Counted from the stretch's first letter, positions 1 to 13,600 are shown. The stretch is DNA of 64,000 nt from Lates calcarifer (GCF_001640805.2 NC_066838.1:6466601-6530600); one strand, 5' to 3'. Notes: generated from the sequence alone by a model not told the origin. Made by a program: numbers and translations.

Positions 1-2040
1 ACCACTATTATCATCACTGGTCTGAGAGAGTGGTATGACAGTATACAACACATAAAAACACATAAAAGTACAAATAAAAACAACCAAAAGAAAAATGATC
101 AGTTATACACTACAGTACGTCTTGTTTCTATACAGCCACAACACTTGACAGTGCAGTTATTCAAGCAACACTAATGACTAATCACACAAAAGAAATAGGC
201 CCTCCACAAATTTCACAAAATGTGATCAACTTCATTTTTATAGTGCTTTAAAAACTAATTGCGCTTAACTAATTAAGCATTTAAACAGCAATTGTAGAAG
301 TATTCAAATCCTTAAGTAAAAGTGGTAATACTGCAATGTAAAAATATAATGTAATAATAGTCAAGTAAAGGTACAATTACCACTATCAGCATTTTAATGT
401 AGCAGCTGATCAAGATGAAGCTAAAGCTGCTTTATAGACAGTACTGTCTGATAGTCTAATCTGTATCAATGGATCATATTTAATGGGTTGATCATACTGT
501 AAAACAGCTGTCAAATAGTGAAGTACAAAGTATAAATAGTAAATAGTTGCCCTGAAACAAGGTGGATTACAAGTATAAAGTAACATGTGATGCTGTTACG
601 TTAATGTCATCCCTCCACCAAGATTTTTGTATTGTTGATATTATAAGATTTCATAATGTATATGATGCAAATCGGTTCTTCATTTCCTTTAAGTGATCAA
701 TTCCTTGATGCAGTCAGTCTCTCTGACCAGACAGTCTTTAGAAAAAGCAGTTAACTGCTTTGCACCTCTGTGTGTTGGAAAGAAGATCATTAGAACTGTA
801 ACTGTGGACCTGAAGTTGCATTAATGTAAAGATGTGTTGTAGGTCTTATGCACATGGCTCACTCTAACTTTCAGAGAAACAGTTACTGAGCCTTTCAAAC
901 CTGCCTGCAAGCATCACACTTATGCTTTATTCATATGTGACTCACTGTCTGGAGTGGGGTGTTACTCTAAATGATGAGGTGCACCTATTAAAGTGGATAC
1001 TCAGCGTATCCAAAATGTCAAGGGCAAGATTGCCTTAATGTGAAAATGAACTAGCTGAGCTGTGTGCACATGTGGAGAAGTTGACATTTTTGTGGCAAAG
1101 GTGACAAGTCAACCCCAAACATAGCTCCAGCCACATTTTTCTCTTTCACTCTTTTTACCAGATTTGGTCATGTTTTTTGATTCACTGCTTTCATCCATTA
1201 ATCAAGAAACTTTCTGTACCAACAGTATGTAGCCCGTAATGCATGCATTTTCTGTGTGCATTTTCCCTCTATTTGTTAAGAAAATTTAGTACCTTGGATA
1301 TTCAGATGTTAGAAAATGAACCTCAGAATAACTCAGTCCATTGCTGTCTTTCACAGAGCGCTTCCTCCCTGGCAGTTGGTGAGTATAACTTAATGACAGC
1401 AGTGTTTGCATGATAAAATAATAAGGTACGTATATTTTATATACGTGGTTATGTAGGACAGCATGTGCTAGAGCCACGTTACCTTGAGTGTGACAGATGA
1501 CCGTTCTTCTGCTGTCTACCTGCTCAACAAAGAGGAATGTTTATGACTGTTTGTGTGTGTGTATGTGTGCACTCAATCAAGCATGCATTCTTGCCTCTGT
1601 ATGTAAGAGTGAGAGTCAATCAGAGCGACAGTCTGCATTAGAGAAGAGAAATAACAGAGGAAGAGAGTGCAGAAAGAAAGGAATAAGAAAAAAAAAACAC
1701 AATAATAGGAAATCTGTCTGATGCGGAGTGTGTGTTAGCAGATTTCTATATTTTATGTAAATCTTAACCTTTCTACCAGTGCTGGCTATCAGGCTTGTTG
1801 ACAGCATGGTGCGTATCTGTCCTGTTGACAAGACGAGCAAAGAGAGAAAGAGAGAGAGAAAAGACCTGTCACCGCTGACTAATTACACTGCAAGCAAACA
1901 GTTGAGTCCTCTGTTTACATTTGGACAGCCAAGGGAGGCTGAGATGAGCATCATTAATCAGATTTTTCTATTGCATACTACCAACACACGCACACACACA
2001 TGCACTCATAAGATTACAAATAGCCATCAGTCATGTTTTT

Positions 2041-2350
2041 GATTTGACATGAAGGACGGTCTTCCTAATTACCAAAGAGTTTGCTGTGATGAATCCCAAT
2101 AAAGAGTGGGACCAGATGTGGTTAATCAAAACTCTCTGGGGTTTCTGGGAGCCAGTACACAGGGCTGCAAAGCTGCAGTCAAAGTCAATGGGGACACAGA
2201 CCATTTCTCCCAAAATCATTTGCAAACTGCTCCATTAGATTGTATAAGATATCGTACTGTATCAATTTAATTTGGCGACAAAATAAATAGATTTCCCATT
2301 GACCCACATGGGTATTACCAAGGAAATACTCAGCTGTCAACTCCCTCTCC
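2041..2350. promoter_or_regulatory. Candidate conserved noncoding block
   Basis: This stretch lacks simple repeats and recognisable transposon sequence. It has the mixed-composition texture, with TAATT-type homeodomain cores and ATCAAT sites, often seen in vertebrate developmental enhancers. It has no coding signature in any frame. The call rests on texture alone, since conservation cannot be seen in a single sequence. Confidence 0.2.
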
Positions 2351-3884
2351 AAAAATAGATCAATGATGGCGAGATTTTTCTTTTCTTTTTTTTGTTTTTT
2401 GATCAGTCACAAAAGCAGCATTTTCCAAGCATGTAAGCAAAAAGGCTTATCACAGGCATGTTTATAATATTAATGTAATGTTTAATAATTGAATGCACCC
2501 CACCAAGAAATCTTTATTTGAATCAGAGGAATTAAGTGCTCTTTTTTCTTAAGTGTGTGTTCTTGAGTTAAATAAACCTTGGAGCTGTAAGTGTCACTGA
2601 AACATTTCTCTTTTTATCTATTTCTGAAAGGTAAATAATTGTTATTTATTTATTTATTAAGATACCAATACCAATACTAATACCAGTTTTGGTTTGAAAT
2701 AGAATGAAAGGACTAAATCAAAGGTGATGGAAGGAGAGTAAAGAAGGTATGGTAAGGAGAGGAGTCCCCTGCCTTATCGTTTTAGCCGTGGACCACTGGT
2801 CATGGGTGGCTTCAGGTCATCCGGCACTAACACACTGGGCATCAGAGAGAGACACAAATACACTCTTAGACAAGGGCCACTGGACAGGAGAGAGAGGGAG
2901 GAAGGGGAGGGGGTGGAGGTGGAGGTGGGTTGAGAGACAAACAGCAAGTATAGCTGGGTCGATGTGCTGCAGGGTTGAAGGCACAGGTTTGGAGCAGGGC
3001 CATCCACAAGGACAGAGGAGAGGTGTGATAAGATGAGATGAAACTTCAGTGATTCACATGTGGACACAAGGTTGTTGCAGATTGTCTGATACAGTGAAGC
3101 TAAAGTAAGTAAAATAAGAGCGAGGTAAAATGTTGGTTGTAAACATAGAGAAAATTACATTATGTTGAAGAATACAGCAAGATATATTGGCTTATTAGTG
3201 AACATAACAACTGAATGATATGATTACAGATGGAGTGTACAAAGCTTTCATTGTATCTTCATGGCCATTTATTCTGCTATTTACATATCTGTACATTATC
3301 CAATGAAAAGCAAAGTATTGTCATGCCCATAATGCCCATTGTATTATAACAATATCATAATGTGACATAACAAAAACCTCACAAATTTTATTAGATTGAC
3401 CAAAACAATCAGCAAGCTATTTCTTATCTGTGTATGTTGCTAGTATGTAGGGGCTCCAGAATGTATAGACTCATGTTCATTTTATAAAGTTGATAAGGCT
3501 AACATGTTACATATTACATGTTGAACAGTAGCCTATTTACACTCCCAGCAGACACAGAACAGCATTGTCATTCATTTGGAGTCATGTTTTTGATCACCTT
3601 ATGAATATCCAACATGCATTCTCCTGTAAGATCTGTTTCGGTTGAACTCCTGAGGGAAATATCCGGCTCTTTAGTTTGTAAATGCTCCACTACATTCATA
3701 AGCTAGTTGCTAACTTTGTCTGTCTGCTTTCGGCAGATAGTGTTCAGCTGCCACTGAGAATAAACAGCAACATGCAGAGTCCCACATATTACTGAATCAG
3801 AGGAATTCATCTCTCTCTTATCCCATCCACCCCACCCCCCTCTCTCTGTCTAAACCCAACCGGTCGAGGCAGATGGCTGCCCAC

Positions 3885-3965
3885 CCTGAGTCCAGTTCTG
3901 CTCAAGGTTTCTGCCTCTTAAAAGGAAGTTTTTCCTTGCCACAGTCTCATTTGAGACATTCTTGA
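3885..3965 (+). repeat. Fragment of a fish non-LTR element 3' region
   Basis: The text around 3890-3950 (a CCAGTTCTGCT block followed by AAAGGAAGTTTTTCC) resembles the 3' part of L2/Rex-type non-LTR elements that are dispersed in fish genomes. It is short, with neither an open frame nor a tail. The family assignment is from memory of the motif. Confidence 0.45.
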
Positions 3966-4337
3966 TATAAAATTAATTGTTAGTGCAGCTTTAAGATTTA
4001 AAATTAGTTTAGTTCAAATTATTTCAGGAAAGGTTAGGGTTCATTTTTCAGTTAATTCAGATCCTGATTTTTGAAAATCAGTACAGATGTCCTGTTACAT
4101 CAGACTGCAGCATTACTGTTTGACTGATGATTTTAAAGGCAGGATATTGTGTTAATATCTGCTGCCATGTGGTGAACATTTGGAACAAAGGCAGCTGGGA
4201 GGAGGAGAACGATGGAGTGAGGCCTGGCGTCAGGTGAGCTGTCACACTATATTATAACATACATTTTGTTCAGTGATAGTAGGATTCATGCAGAAAATGT
4301 TGACTTTAACTAGCTCACGTTGCAATTGTATGTCTTG

Positions 4338-4339
<2 letters not shown>

Positions 4340-4399
<60 letters not shown>

Positions 4400-4420
4400 T
4401 GGTGTGTGTGTGTGTGTGTT
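4340..4420 (+). repeat. (GT)n microsatellite
   Basis: About 80 bp of nearly uninterrupted GT dinucleotides, with two GGTG interruptions near the 3' end. The open frames on both strands here, all Cys-Val or Thr-His repeats, are produced by the microsatellite and are not genes. Confidence 0.95.
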
Positions 4421-6899
4421 GACAGGTGACAGGTCTTCTGGGCCAGTGAGCTGGACAGACAAGACACATCACTGTCACCTCACGGCTGGTCTGACAGGCA
4501 GCCAGGGCGGCCATGACAGGCGTAAGTAACACATTTTAGCCCAGACGCTAACAAACTGTGACATATGCTCTCTAACACACAGGCTGCCCACTCACCACTT
4601 ACAGTTTTTACACTAATTATAGGCACCACATAATGTTTTCAGTGAAATGCCGGTGAACTGGATGAAACTTGGCGGAAATTGATGCCTGGTACATGTTTGT
4701 CAGTGATGTGATGTAGAGCTAGTTTTGTGCTGAAATTTGTGTTTTTCGATGCCACTACTATATAATACCATTTACTGAGATGACAAATGAAGAATTTGCA
4801 GTAGAAATATCTCACAAGTCATTGGTTTCTCTTAATCAAGTTTCAATTTAGGAAAGAAAAAGCCTATGTGCTTTATTATTGGTAAACTCAATCAACAAGT
4901 ATAATGACAGCTAATGGGCTCTATCGTCATGCAAATGCAGAAAATTTCCACACTCTCATACAGTTATGCATATCATCAATCTATGATGTTTAAAATGTGC
5001 TTTGTCATTTTGTGACTCATTGTTCTAAGTATCTTTATACCATACCCATTTTCCTCAACCTGTCTTGTCCATTTATTCTTCTTCTTCACTCACATCTCTA
5101 AGAATAAGTGTCAGTAATGCTAACAGAGCAAATTAACTTTTAATGATGAACATATATCACACACAGGCATTGCATCTTCTTTATAAACCAAGTCATTTTT
5201 GTGTATCATAACCCATCCATCAATCTTTGAATAAGTTCACAGAACATATAGCAAAACATTAACAGGGCAAAAAAAGTTAACAATAACTAACTCAAGCAAT
5301 ATATGAATGATCAAAATTAAAAAAGATTAATGATAAACCATACCTGTAGCAACAGTTACTATGCAATATAAAAATGGACCAAGGAATGAAAGGTATATTG
5401 CTTGTAGCTGAGATGGTGGACTTCTTCACTGAAGGTGTTGACTGGATCAGCAGCAGTTTTGTACAAACCATCAAGGCACTGTGAAGAAAAAGTTTCTTTG
5501 TGCTTTTCCAAGTGCATTTTCCAGAAACTTGATTTTTGTGCTCGGATTTTTTAAGATAAAATGTCTAGTAAGTCTTGTAAAACGAACTGAAGTGAAAACA
5601 TTGACTGACACACTTACTCAAGGGATACCCTGCTGTGTACAGAGTAGTGTGTAAAATACAGGACACCGCACATGGGAATCTTACAAGGGCACATGAGGTA
5701 CAATGCAAAGTTAAACCATGGATGCACATGGATTTTACGCACACACACTGTGTGTTTGCTGCCGTGTTTCCCAGCTGCTCATAAAGTTGCTCTGCCTACA
5801 ATGAAGTTGAACGCAGACACAGAATATGGAGTTTTTCATTTACAGCTATACGCTTATAACTGTGATAATTGTGTAAAATCTGGTGTTTCTGTGGTGTTCA
5901 TTATGGTCATTGGGCCCAGTTGAGCTCCAGTCTGGTCTGCTGTCCTGCTGTCTCATATTCTCTGACAGTAGAAAACAAAAGTTGTGGAAACAAGAGCATG
6001 CAGTAGCAAATAAAGACTATTGACAGCTACACCACAGAACATGGCAGATACCATCCTTTTCTGTTACTGATGGTGTCTCTAATGAAAAATACAACGTGAC
6101 TAGGAAATGTCATAAAAATAAGACTAAATAAGCAGCACGAGATCTTGTTCATGTTATGTTCTTGTTGTTTATACCATAATTAAAGGATCATCATTATATT
6201 TTTACCATAGTATGAGTATTATTTTTGTAGTTTTTGGCTATCACCTCTATGGGTGATTGTAAGACTATGCTTACACACATTTTACTGATACATTTCTTGG
6301 CCCATTAGACTTTATAGCGATGTCACCCTCTTCCTAGGTCTCAGCAGTTACTTTGGTGAGTGCAGTGTTATTGAAAACTGGTATAAATGATGACCAAACT
6401 ATGAAAATAAGATCCAAGTTGCGATAAACCTCAGTTATCCTTTGAGGATAGTGAATTATGTCTTGCTCATCCTGGTATAACATAAGTACATTTGGCCTCT
6501 TATACCTGTTGTCTTAACAAAGCCAGACTCAATTTTAATGAATACTGTTGTCCTGTTGTGTTTCCCATAACTTTACAACGCTAGAGATTTTCTGTCTTTG
6601 ATTCTAAAACTGCAGCCCATGCTTCTCCTTCATTACCCAGCAGATTATATCCAGATTACAGTTTGTCCAGAATTCCTCAGCCACGTTCCTGTTGGGAGCT
6701 AAGTGAAGAGGACAGTCTAATACTCCACTTTAGCTTCACTTCATTGGCTACGAGGGCAATTTAGGATTGATTGTAAAATTTTATTGATCAGCACTAGCTG
6801 CACTTTTCTCCTTAGAGTAGCCCAATAACACCACATTGTTCCACAGTTGCTGCAATAAAATCACCATTTAAACCACACTGAATATACAGACAGAGACAC

Positions 6900-7440
6900 A
6901 TTTTGTAGACATGAACAACTGTCTTATTATATCCTCTCACTCACATGGCTCTGTAACCTCTGACACAATTAGGGTCATCATTCTCACAAATGAATACACT
7001 ATCCTGGCTAATGCTCATTATTATCTCCTTTTTCCTCAGTCTCACACTCAGGAATGAAAAGTCAATGTCCTGAATACTTTATAAGGCCTGCGTTGGGCCA
7101 TTATGCTGAGGGTCACCCCAATAACAGCCGCCAGTAGCCCATTATTGCTGTACACTCCAGAAATGCAGCAATTACACTCCATGTATACTATTAGAATTGG
7201 CCGGGTTTGCTACTGTGGCAGCCAGCAGACAAACAGTGGTAAAGCCGAGGTCTGTCATGTGCTGGCCAGCAAGCATCATTAATGAGTGGATGAGATGAAA
7301 CATGGCACAATGACTTGCATGCCTCTGAGGCTCAGTAAAGTGGCACCACAGGGACTTCCTGTACTGTATGAGGAGCTGTCATCATTTGGGCAGCCTCATC
7401 CAAGATGGTAATCACTGTTTAGATGAGCGCTGGTGTGTTA
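6900..7440. promoter_or_regulatory. Candidate conserved noncoding block
   Basis: This low-repeat stretch has balanced composition and transcription-factor-like words, including CAATTA cores and CATTAATGAG near 7280. There is no open frame of note. It lies far from any annotated promoter, in the gene-poor flank. Enhancer-like identity is inferred from texture only. Confidence 0.2.
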
Positions 7441-7891
7441 GCTATTGCTGGCATTGTTTGTGTGCATGTGCATGTATTACCCATCTGTTACCAAATGTTA
7501 ATCTGTGACAAAACAAATGCAACATCTGCAACGCTTGGAGAGTTATTTTAACTAATGTATTTTCCTCTTCATCCTCATTAGGATATTATCAGTGCTGACC
7601 TGATGCTGGGTCAGACGGAAGGAGAGCCAGGTGGCTGTCTGAATGGGATGGACACATTTGGGATTGTAAACCATCCATGATCAGAGTCCTGGTCATCAGA
7701 GTAGATGATGTGACTGTTGATCTGTAGTGACAGCTGTCTGCACGGCCAAGTCCAGTACCACTTTATTATGCTACCTGCAGGTCATTTAAAAGTAAGTAAA
7801 AAGTCTTACTTCATCGAAAGGGAAGAGTTTAAGGCTGAACCAAGTTTTCTTCATAGCATATTAACAATGGATCAAATGACTATGTGTGCAA

Positions 7892-9090
7892 TGGCAAGAA
7901 GAAGTTAGTGAACCATTAGAAAATTACCTGCATCCATTTATAAATTTGTCTTAAAATATGGTCAGATCCTTATCTAAGTTACATTATGAACAATCAAAAT
8001 CTGTTTTAAAATAATAATACACAAACAGTTATATTGTTCCTGTCCCTATCCTTCAAACACTGACTTATGAGAAACAAACATTTTTTGAGTTTTCTGTTCA
8101 CCAGTAGCCCCTGCTGATGGGAACCACTCCTTTCAAAAAACAGATCTCAGAGGACTTATAAAGAAGAATTGTTGATTTACATAATGCTGTAAAGGGTTAC
8201 AAAGCAACAAAGAGTTTAGATATTTTTCAGTCCACAGTGAGACAAATTGTTTATAAATTGAAACAGTTTAGTACTGTGGTTATCCTCCCTGAAAGTGGGT
8301 GGCCCGCTAAGATGACTCCAAAGGCACAATGCAGGAATCACTAGAGCTGGTTAACTTCTCTGTTCATGAGTCTGCCATAGCAAATCATGGAGCACGTGTC
8401 CATGGCAGGACACCACGAGGGAAACTTCCTACTTCCTGAAAATAAAATAAAAAACCAGTAAAAAACAGCACTGCATACCAACATGAAAACATCATCCCAA
8501 AGGTGAAATATGGTGGAAGGAGCATCAGACATTTGAGGCTTAGCTGCCTCTAGGCCTGAACAGCTCACCGTCATCATGAGTGAAATGAATTGCAGGATGA
8601 TGTCAGGGTGGCTGTCTGCCAGCTAAGACAGAGTAGAGGCTGGGTGATGCAGCAGGACAATAACCCTAAATGTCAAGAGGCCCAGTCAGAGCCCAAACCA
8701 TAACATAATAAGGATGCTGTGGAATGAGCTCAGAGAGACATTCACACCAGACATCCTGAGAATATGTCTGAGCTGAAGCAGCTCTGTGAGGGGGAATGGT
8801 CCAAAATTCCTTCTGAATGTTGTGCAGGCCTGATCGACAGCTATGAGAGGAACTTGTCTGAGGTTACTGCTGCCAGAGGAGGCTCAACCAGTTATTAAAT
8901 ACAAGGGTTAATTTACTTTTTCCACTAGCACTGCAGCACTGTGTTTAATGGGTGTGTTCAGTAAAGACAAGAGAGATTTTAATTGTTTGTGTGTTATTAA
9001 CTTGTCTTTATATGACTAGACGAAGATGAGATCACATTTTATGATCAGAAAACCAGGTGAAACACGTGGTGCACATACTTTTTCATGCCA
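7892..9090 (+). mobile_element. Degraded Tc1-like DNA transposon with long inverted terminal repeats
   Basis: The outer ends at 7892-7915 and 9067-9090 are inverted copies of one another, with about 18 of 24 positions matching. The inverted similarity continues inward for over 100 bp, including an ACACAAAC block on both sides. Between them lie decayed remnants of a Tc1-family transposase. A helix-turn-helix-like region is near 8150-8340, and the segment around 8500-8870 matches the order of Tc1 catalytic and C-terminal coding sequence (GGTGGAAG, GGACAATAACCC, GGGGAATGGTCCAAAATTCC). Many stops and frameshifts break every frame, so it cannot encode an active enzyme. The exact ends and the TA duplication are uncertain. 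Confidence 0.75.
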
Positions 9091-9404
9091 CTGTGGTTTG
9101 AAAAGTGTTGCTTATTGTTCTGATTACCCAGCCTGCAATTCTGCTCTCATCAACATCATTTCCATTGTAGTAACGGTAATTAACTGTTTTACTGAAAAAA
9201 GTCTCTACAAATGATTATTGCGCTACAAGTTTGGATATTTTGGCAGAAAACATTCAATTCTCTGTGAGCATTTCATTGAAATATTGATTATAAATAAATT
9301 AATGATGTAACTCAATGTTAAAATAAAACTAAATCCAGTGAACACAGTTGAGGATTTAGCAGCTAAAGATATAGATATTTTCTCAGGGGCTCGTGGAGAC
9401 CAAA

Positions 9405-9445
9405 AAAACAGAGCTAAAAGACCAACAGTCTTTTAGCTCTGTTTT
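9405..9445. repeat. Perfect 18-bp inverted repeat with 5-nt loop
   Basis: The arms at 9405-9422 and 9428-9445 are exact reverse complements, with CAACA as the loop. No transposon context is obvious around it. It may be the remnant of a palindromic element or may form an RNA hairpin if transcribed. Confidence 0.9.
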
Positions 9446-10800
9446 CTTATGATTATGTTGCACAGAGTATGCTCCAAGTGATATAGACGATTGCTCACTA
9501 ACATGTTAGAAATAGTCACTTTATAAGGTGATAATATAGTATGTAGGATGTTGTGTTTTTAGAGAAACAGCATGTTCCAATTGTCATTTTGAGCATTGTT
9601 AATGAGGCAGATTTTTTGTTTGAATTAGGTTTACTGACCTTTGCATTTAATACAATAATGAGAGGTCTTGGTTTATTGTTTAGATTATTAGGATTTATGT
9701 GCCATAGTGAGTTATAGTTGGAAAAGCAAGGCAGGTAAGAAAATGAAAGGTATTTGTTGTGGGATCAGCAGAAGTGTTGCTTTTACTGTATTTATTCATT
9801 TATATGATCTAACTTTCACCTTGGTTCAGGCTGTTTGGAGGAGGTATCAACTGTATTTCTATCCATGTTATTAGGTTCACTAAACACATTTACTTATCCC
9901 ATCTAGTTTTATCTCAGCTCCTCTAAAACTACCATCTTTGTATCTTTGTATGGTTCAAAAAGCATTAAACTGTGAAATAATGAAAATATAAAGCATCCTG
10001 CAATTTTCTCCAAAAGGTGACTATAGCAAGACTCAAGGGTTCATTGCCTGTATTTTCAGACTTTGTACTAGAACTGATCCAGAGCTTTCTACATGTGCAT
10101 TCATAGAATCTCTATGTATAAATACAATATATTTTTGCATTGCCCAGGTATACTGCAACAGAGTGAACAGCTAATGCTTGTCCATAATATAAAAATGTAT
10201 AGTAAATATAGATAGTATAAGCAGCAACTAGTCATGTAATTATCCTATGTATTTTCTTTAACAAATAAATTCCATGCCTGTTTCATGAGCCTTTCCATGT
10301 TCTTTCCTCCTATTCTCGTCTGTGAAGAATGAATATAGCCTACATGCTTGGCTTCTCCTGTTCTAGTGGGAATGGTACCAATATAAAAATGTTAATGCCA
10401 TGCTCTACCAACTGAGGCCCATGGGACAAAATATGGAAATTTCTTTGGAGAAGTCTTTGGGCACCCATTAATATCATTATCATCACCACTACTGCCATCA
10501 TCTCATTTGCATGCCAGTGGATGGTGCATTAAAGCTTTAAAAAAATAAAGTTCACTGTATTTGGCTACAATGATGCTAATGTTCAGTCATATGTCAGAAA
10601 CAGCTCAATATTAGAGCAGAGACTGATAGGAACCTCCGATGTAACTTCCTCGGACATTCGTTTCTGAAGTTCTGCATCTGCACCACTGCCCAGTCCTCAT
10701 GTTGAAGGTCGTGTGTGTGCATGTGTGTGTTTTGTTGCATTTGGATGCTGAGTGTATGGGTGTTCCAACCAGCCGCCCCCCTCCACCCCCCGGAGGTCAC

Positions 10801-11100
10801 TTTGAAATGGAATAGATTTTTCTAGATCTCAGCCAAGGCTGTAGGGAAGGTCACTTCATTAATCACAGCTAAATGCCACTGTCTGCCCGTCTCCCTTCTT
10901 AACCAAGTAACACCCACAGATAACATCATTGATTAATACTAATAATTAATTCTCCTTCGGTACAGAACGACAGAGAGCATCATTCAGTGGGGAACCTTTA
11001 ATTACTATGTAAAGACTCATTAGGTTAATGCCATCGTGTGCTCTGGTGGCACAGGGGGCAAATAGATGTCTTCCTCTAGCCGTGGCCTTTTGTGAAACAA
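10801..11100. promoter_or_regulatory. Candidate conserved noncoding block
   Basis: This repeat-free stretch is dense in TTAAT/TAATTA homeodomain-type cores (about 10855-10865, 10930-10950, 10998-11005 and 11020-11030). Its non-random composition and lack of open frames recall vertebrate developmental enhancers. I cannot see conservation from one sequence, so this is a suggestion. Confidence 0.25.
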
Positions 11101-11831
11101 GCTGCTTTCCCCCTCTCTCTCTTCCTCTCGCTTCCTATGTCTCTCTAGCAGTATCCATCTACGTGCTAGCCTACTTTCTCTGCTGATTCAGTGTTGGAAA
11201 ATGTCAAGTCAGATTTTGCTTGAGAGGATTTTGGCAGATGGGATGAAGCACAAATGATGGGGGAAAGCACAGACATACAGCCTCAGAGCGTGTGCCTGCA
11301 TGACTGTATGACTGTTAGTGTGCATGCATAACGTTTGCAATGATGTATACATATGCATGTATATGTGCCAGACTTTGTCTTGAGTCACATAAATGCCACC
11401 AGTCATGCCAGTGTACCTGCATCACAAACAAAAATAGAGGACATGCCATGTTGTTTCATTATGTACCAATTCAGGCTGTATGCTGATGCAATGTACCACC
11501 CAGAGGCTTTTATTTTTAAAGTAATTCTCTGTGACATGTTCACATAAATAAATGTGTCATCTGCTACTATCTCATTCAGTCTCTTTGTTTCCGTTGCCAA
11601 TTATTAAAGCAGAGTAATGATTCAACCTACAAATGCTTTTACATTTGCTGTTTGCAACCGTCAGTGCCTGGAAGATCTTTCCTGGGAATAATCCTCCTGC
11701 ACACAGGAAGTGATGCATTTTACATTTCTAATTCATCATAAATAAAACAAGCTGGTGGTTAGCATTAGCCGTGGTAACCACAATTCTCGAAAGAAAAAAG
11801 CAGATACTCAGCCTTCGTCAAAAGAAAATGT

Positions 11832-11864
<33 letters not shown>

Positions 11865-13424
11865 AGATCTTTGGGATTACTACAATATGATTCATGCTTT
11901 TCAACATTAAAAGCCCATACATTAATATTATTTTATTTTATTTTCTAAACAGGTATCACATGAACAGATTTAAATAGTGCACAGAATGTGGCTTACACAA
12001 AGCTGCAGTGGTCACTGATCTGATTACATGGCCTGAATGCACCATTCAGGTGCACCATTCAGCTTGTCCTGTGGCCCACAAGACGTTAGCACCATCTTGT
12101 GGGCTATATTTAATTTTTTCCAGAAAATACTGAGCTGCTGCACTAATGCTATGGTCTAGATGTGACATCTTTTCACATTTCCACAGTAACTGTTTTTATT
12201 CACAAGGCCAGACTGAGCATGAATTGGCCTGGAAGATGTGTGTAGAAGGATCAGGAACAGTTGATACCATCAGTCTGTTATATCCTGTAAAAGTACCATT
12301 TCAAAACAGCCTTATAGCTCAAAGCATACGTGGTGGGCTTAGCAGGCTTTAAGAATACATGATGCTATGTTTTTAACAATGGGATGATCATTTCGTTGTT
12401 TAAGCAAAACATAAATCCACATAGACTGAAATGACATAGACTGTTTGAAGCTTTTATAATACAAACTGTTTATTTCAATCACTGTGTGGGTGATATTAAA
12501 TATGCATAAGCACATTATCAGTTTACTGATTTCATTTTGGTTTATATGATTGACAAATGGCATGAAAATCCTTTGATTAGAGTGAATAGACAGTAGACTG
12601 AATTATTGCGATTCTGTGGAAATTACCTTTTAATAACGCTTACATTATAAAATACAGGCACATTCTGTTCAGCTCTAACTAATAACTGACACGTCTACCA
12701 TCATTTTGGCAGCAATAGTACAAAATAGACTCATGTATCATGATGTCAGATAAGATGATGTAATTCATTCACAAGAACTTAATCCAAATCATTTGTGTTT
12801 GGTTTCTCAAAGACTCTGAAAATATCTCTGAAATTTGGCATTTCACTGACATTTACCCAGACAGAGTGACAGTGTCCCTCACTATGCAATTGAAACTATT
12901 TTTGGAAATGACCTTGACGAAATGACAAAATGCAAATTAACAGAGAAGAGCACATGGATTTATGATCAATATTGGCAACAGCAGACAGACGACAGATGTC
13001 TGTCAAATTTCACCTCTTAATTTTGGATGTATTAGCCAGCAGGAATTTAAAATAATTACACAGAATAATGTAAAGTATGCAGACTTCCTTACAACTGACA
13101 GAGATGCAGTGTTACTGTTAGAGTATACTTAAAACTTTCTAGCCTTTGGTCAAGGTGAATGACAAGGTGAAGGCAACTTTTAGCTCATTTGCTTCATTTT
13201 ACAGTGAGACTATTAAATTAAACTGCTGCCAGGTGCTAAATTGTCCTTTGAAAATCATTGGCTCCAGCCATTAGTGGATTATTCTTTTAAATGTTACTTT
13301 ACAGGGGACAGCCCATCATAAACCACATGCAAGAGGAGTATGCCATGACACTAGGCTTTTATACGTTTTATAAACTGAAATGCGTCTGAGGTTTATTGAT
13401 TTTTAAATTACTGCAGCTGTACTA

Positions 13425-13600
13425 TACCGCACTGTGACTTGATAGTTACAGCAATAAGGTCTTGGGTTCAAACCTCAGATGAACCTCTCTGTTTGGAGAT
13501 TTGTATTTGTCTGCGGGGCTTTCCTTTAGGAGCTCCAGCATCATCCCACAGCTCAGATATGGCTGCCTGTATGTACGAGGGATAGCTGCACTATAGCATG
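13425..13600 (+). repeat. Degraded SINE-like interspersed repeat
   Basis: The order GCAATAAGGTCTTGGGTTCAA, then CTGTTTGGAGATTTG, then CATCATCCCACAGCTC follows a very common fish repeat whose first part resembles a tRNA B box (GGGTTCAAA). Many substitutions show that it is old. It is not a functional tRNA gene, because the cloverleaf cannot be completed. Confidence 0.6.

Noticed and set aside
2749..3067. 95- and 97-codon overlapping frames on both strands
   Set aside because: Low-complexity Gly/Arg or Ser/Pro composition from a purine-rich tract; no homology recognised.
4242..4532. Open frames of about 70-95 codons across the (GT)n tract on both strands
   Set aside because: They are Cys-Val or Thr-His repeats generated by the microsatellite, with no domain or splice support.
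8341..8577. 78-codon minus-strand frame
   Set aside because: It lies inside the decayed Tc1-like element and antisense to its coding remnant.
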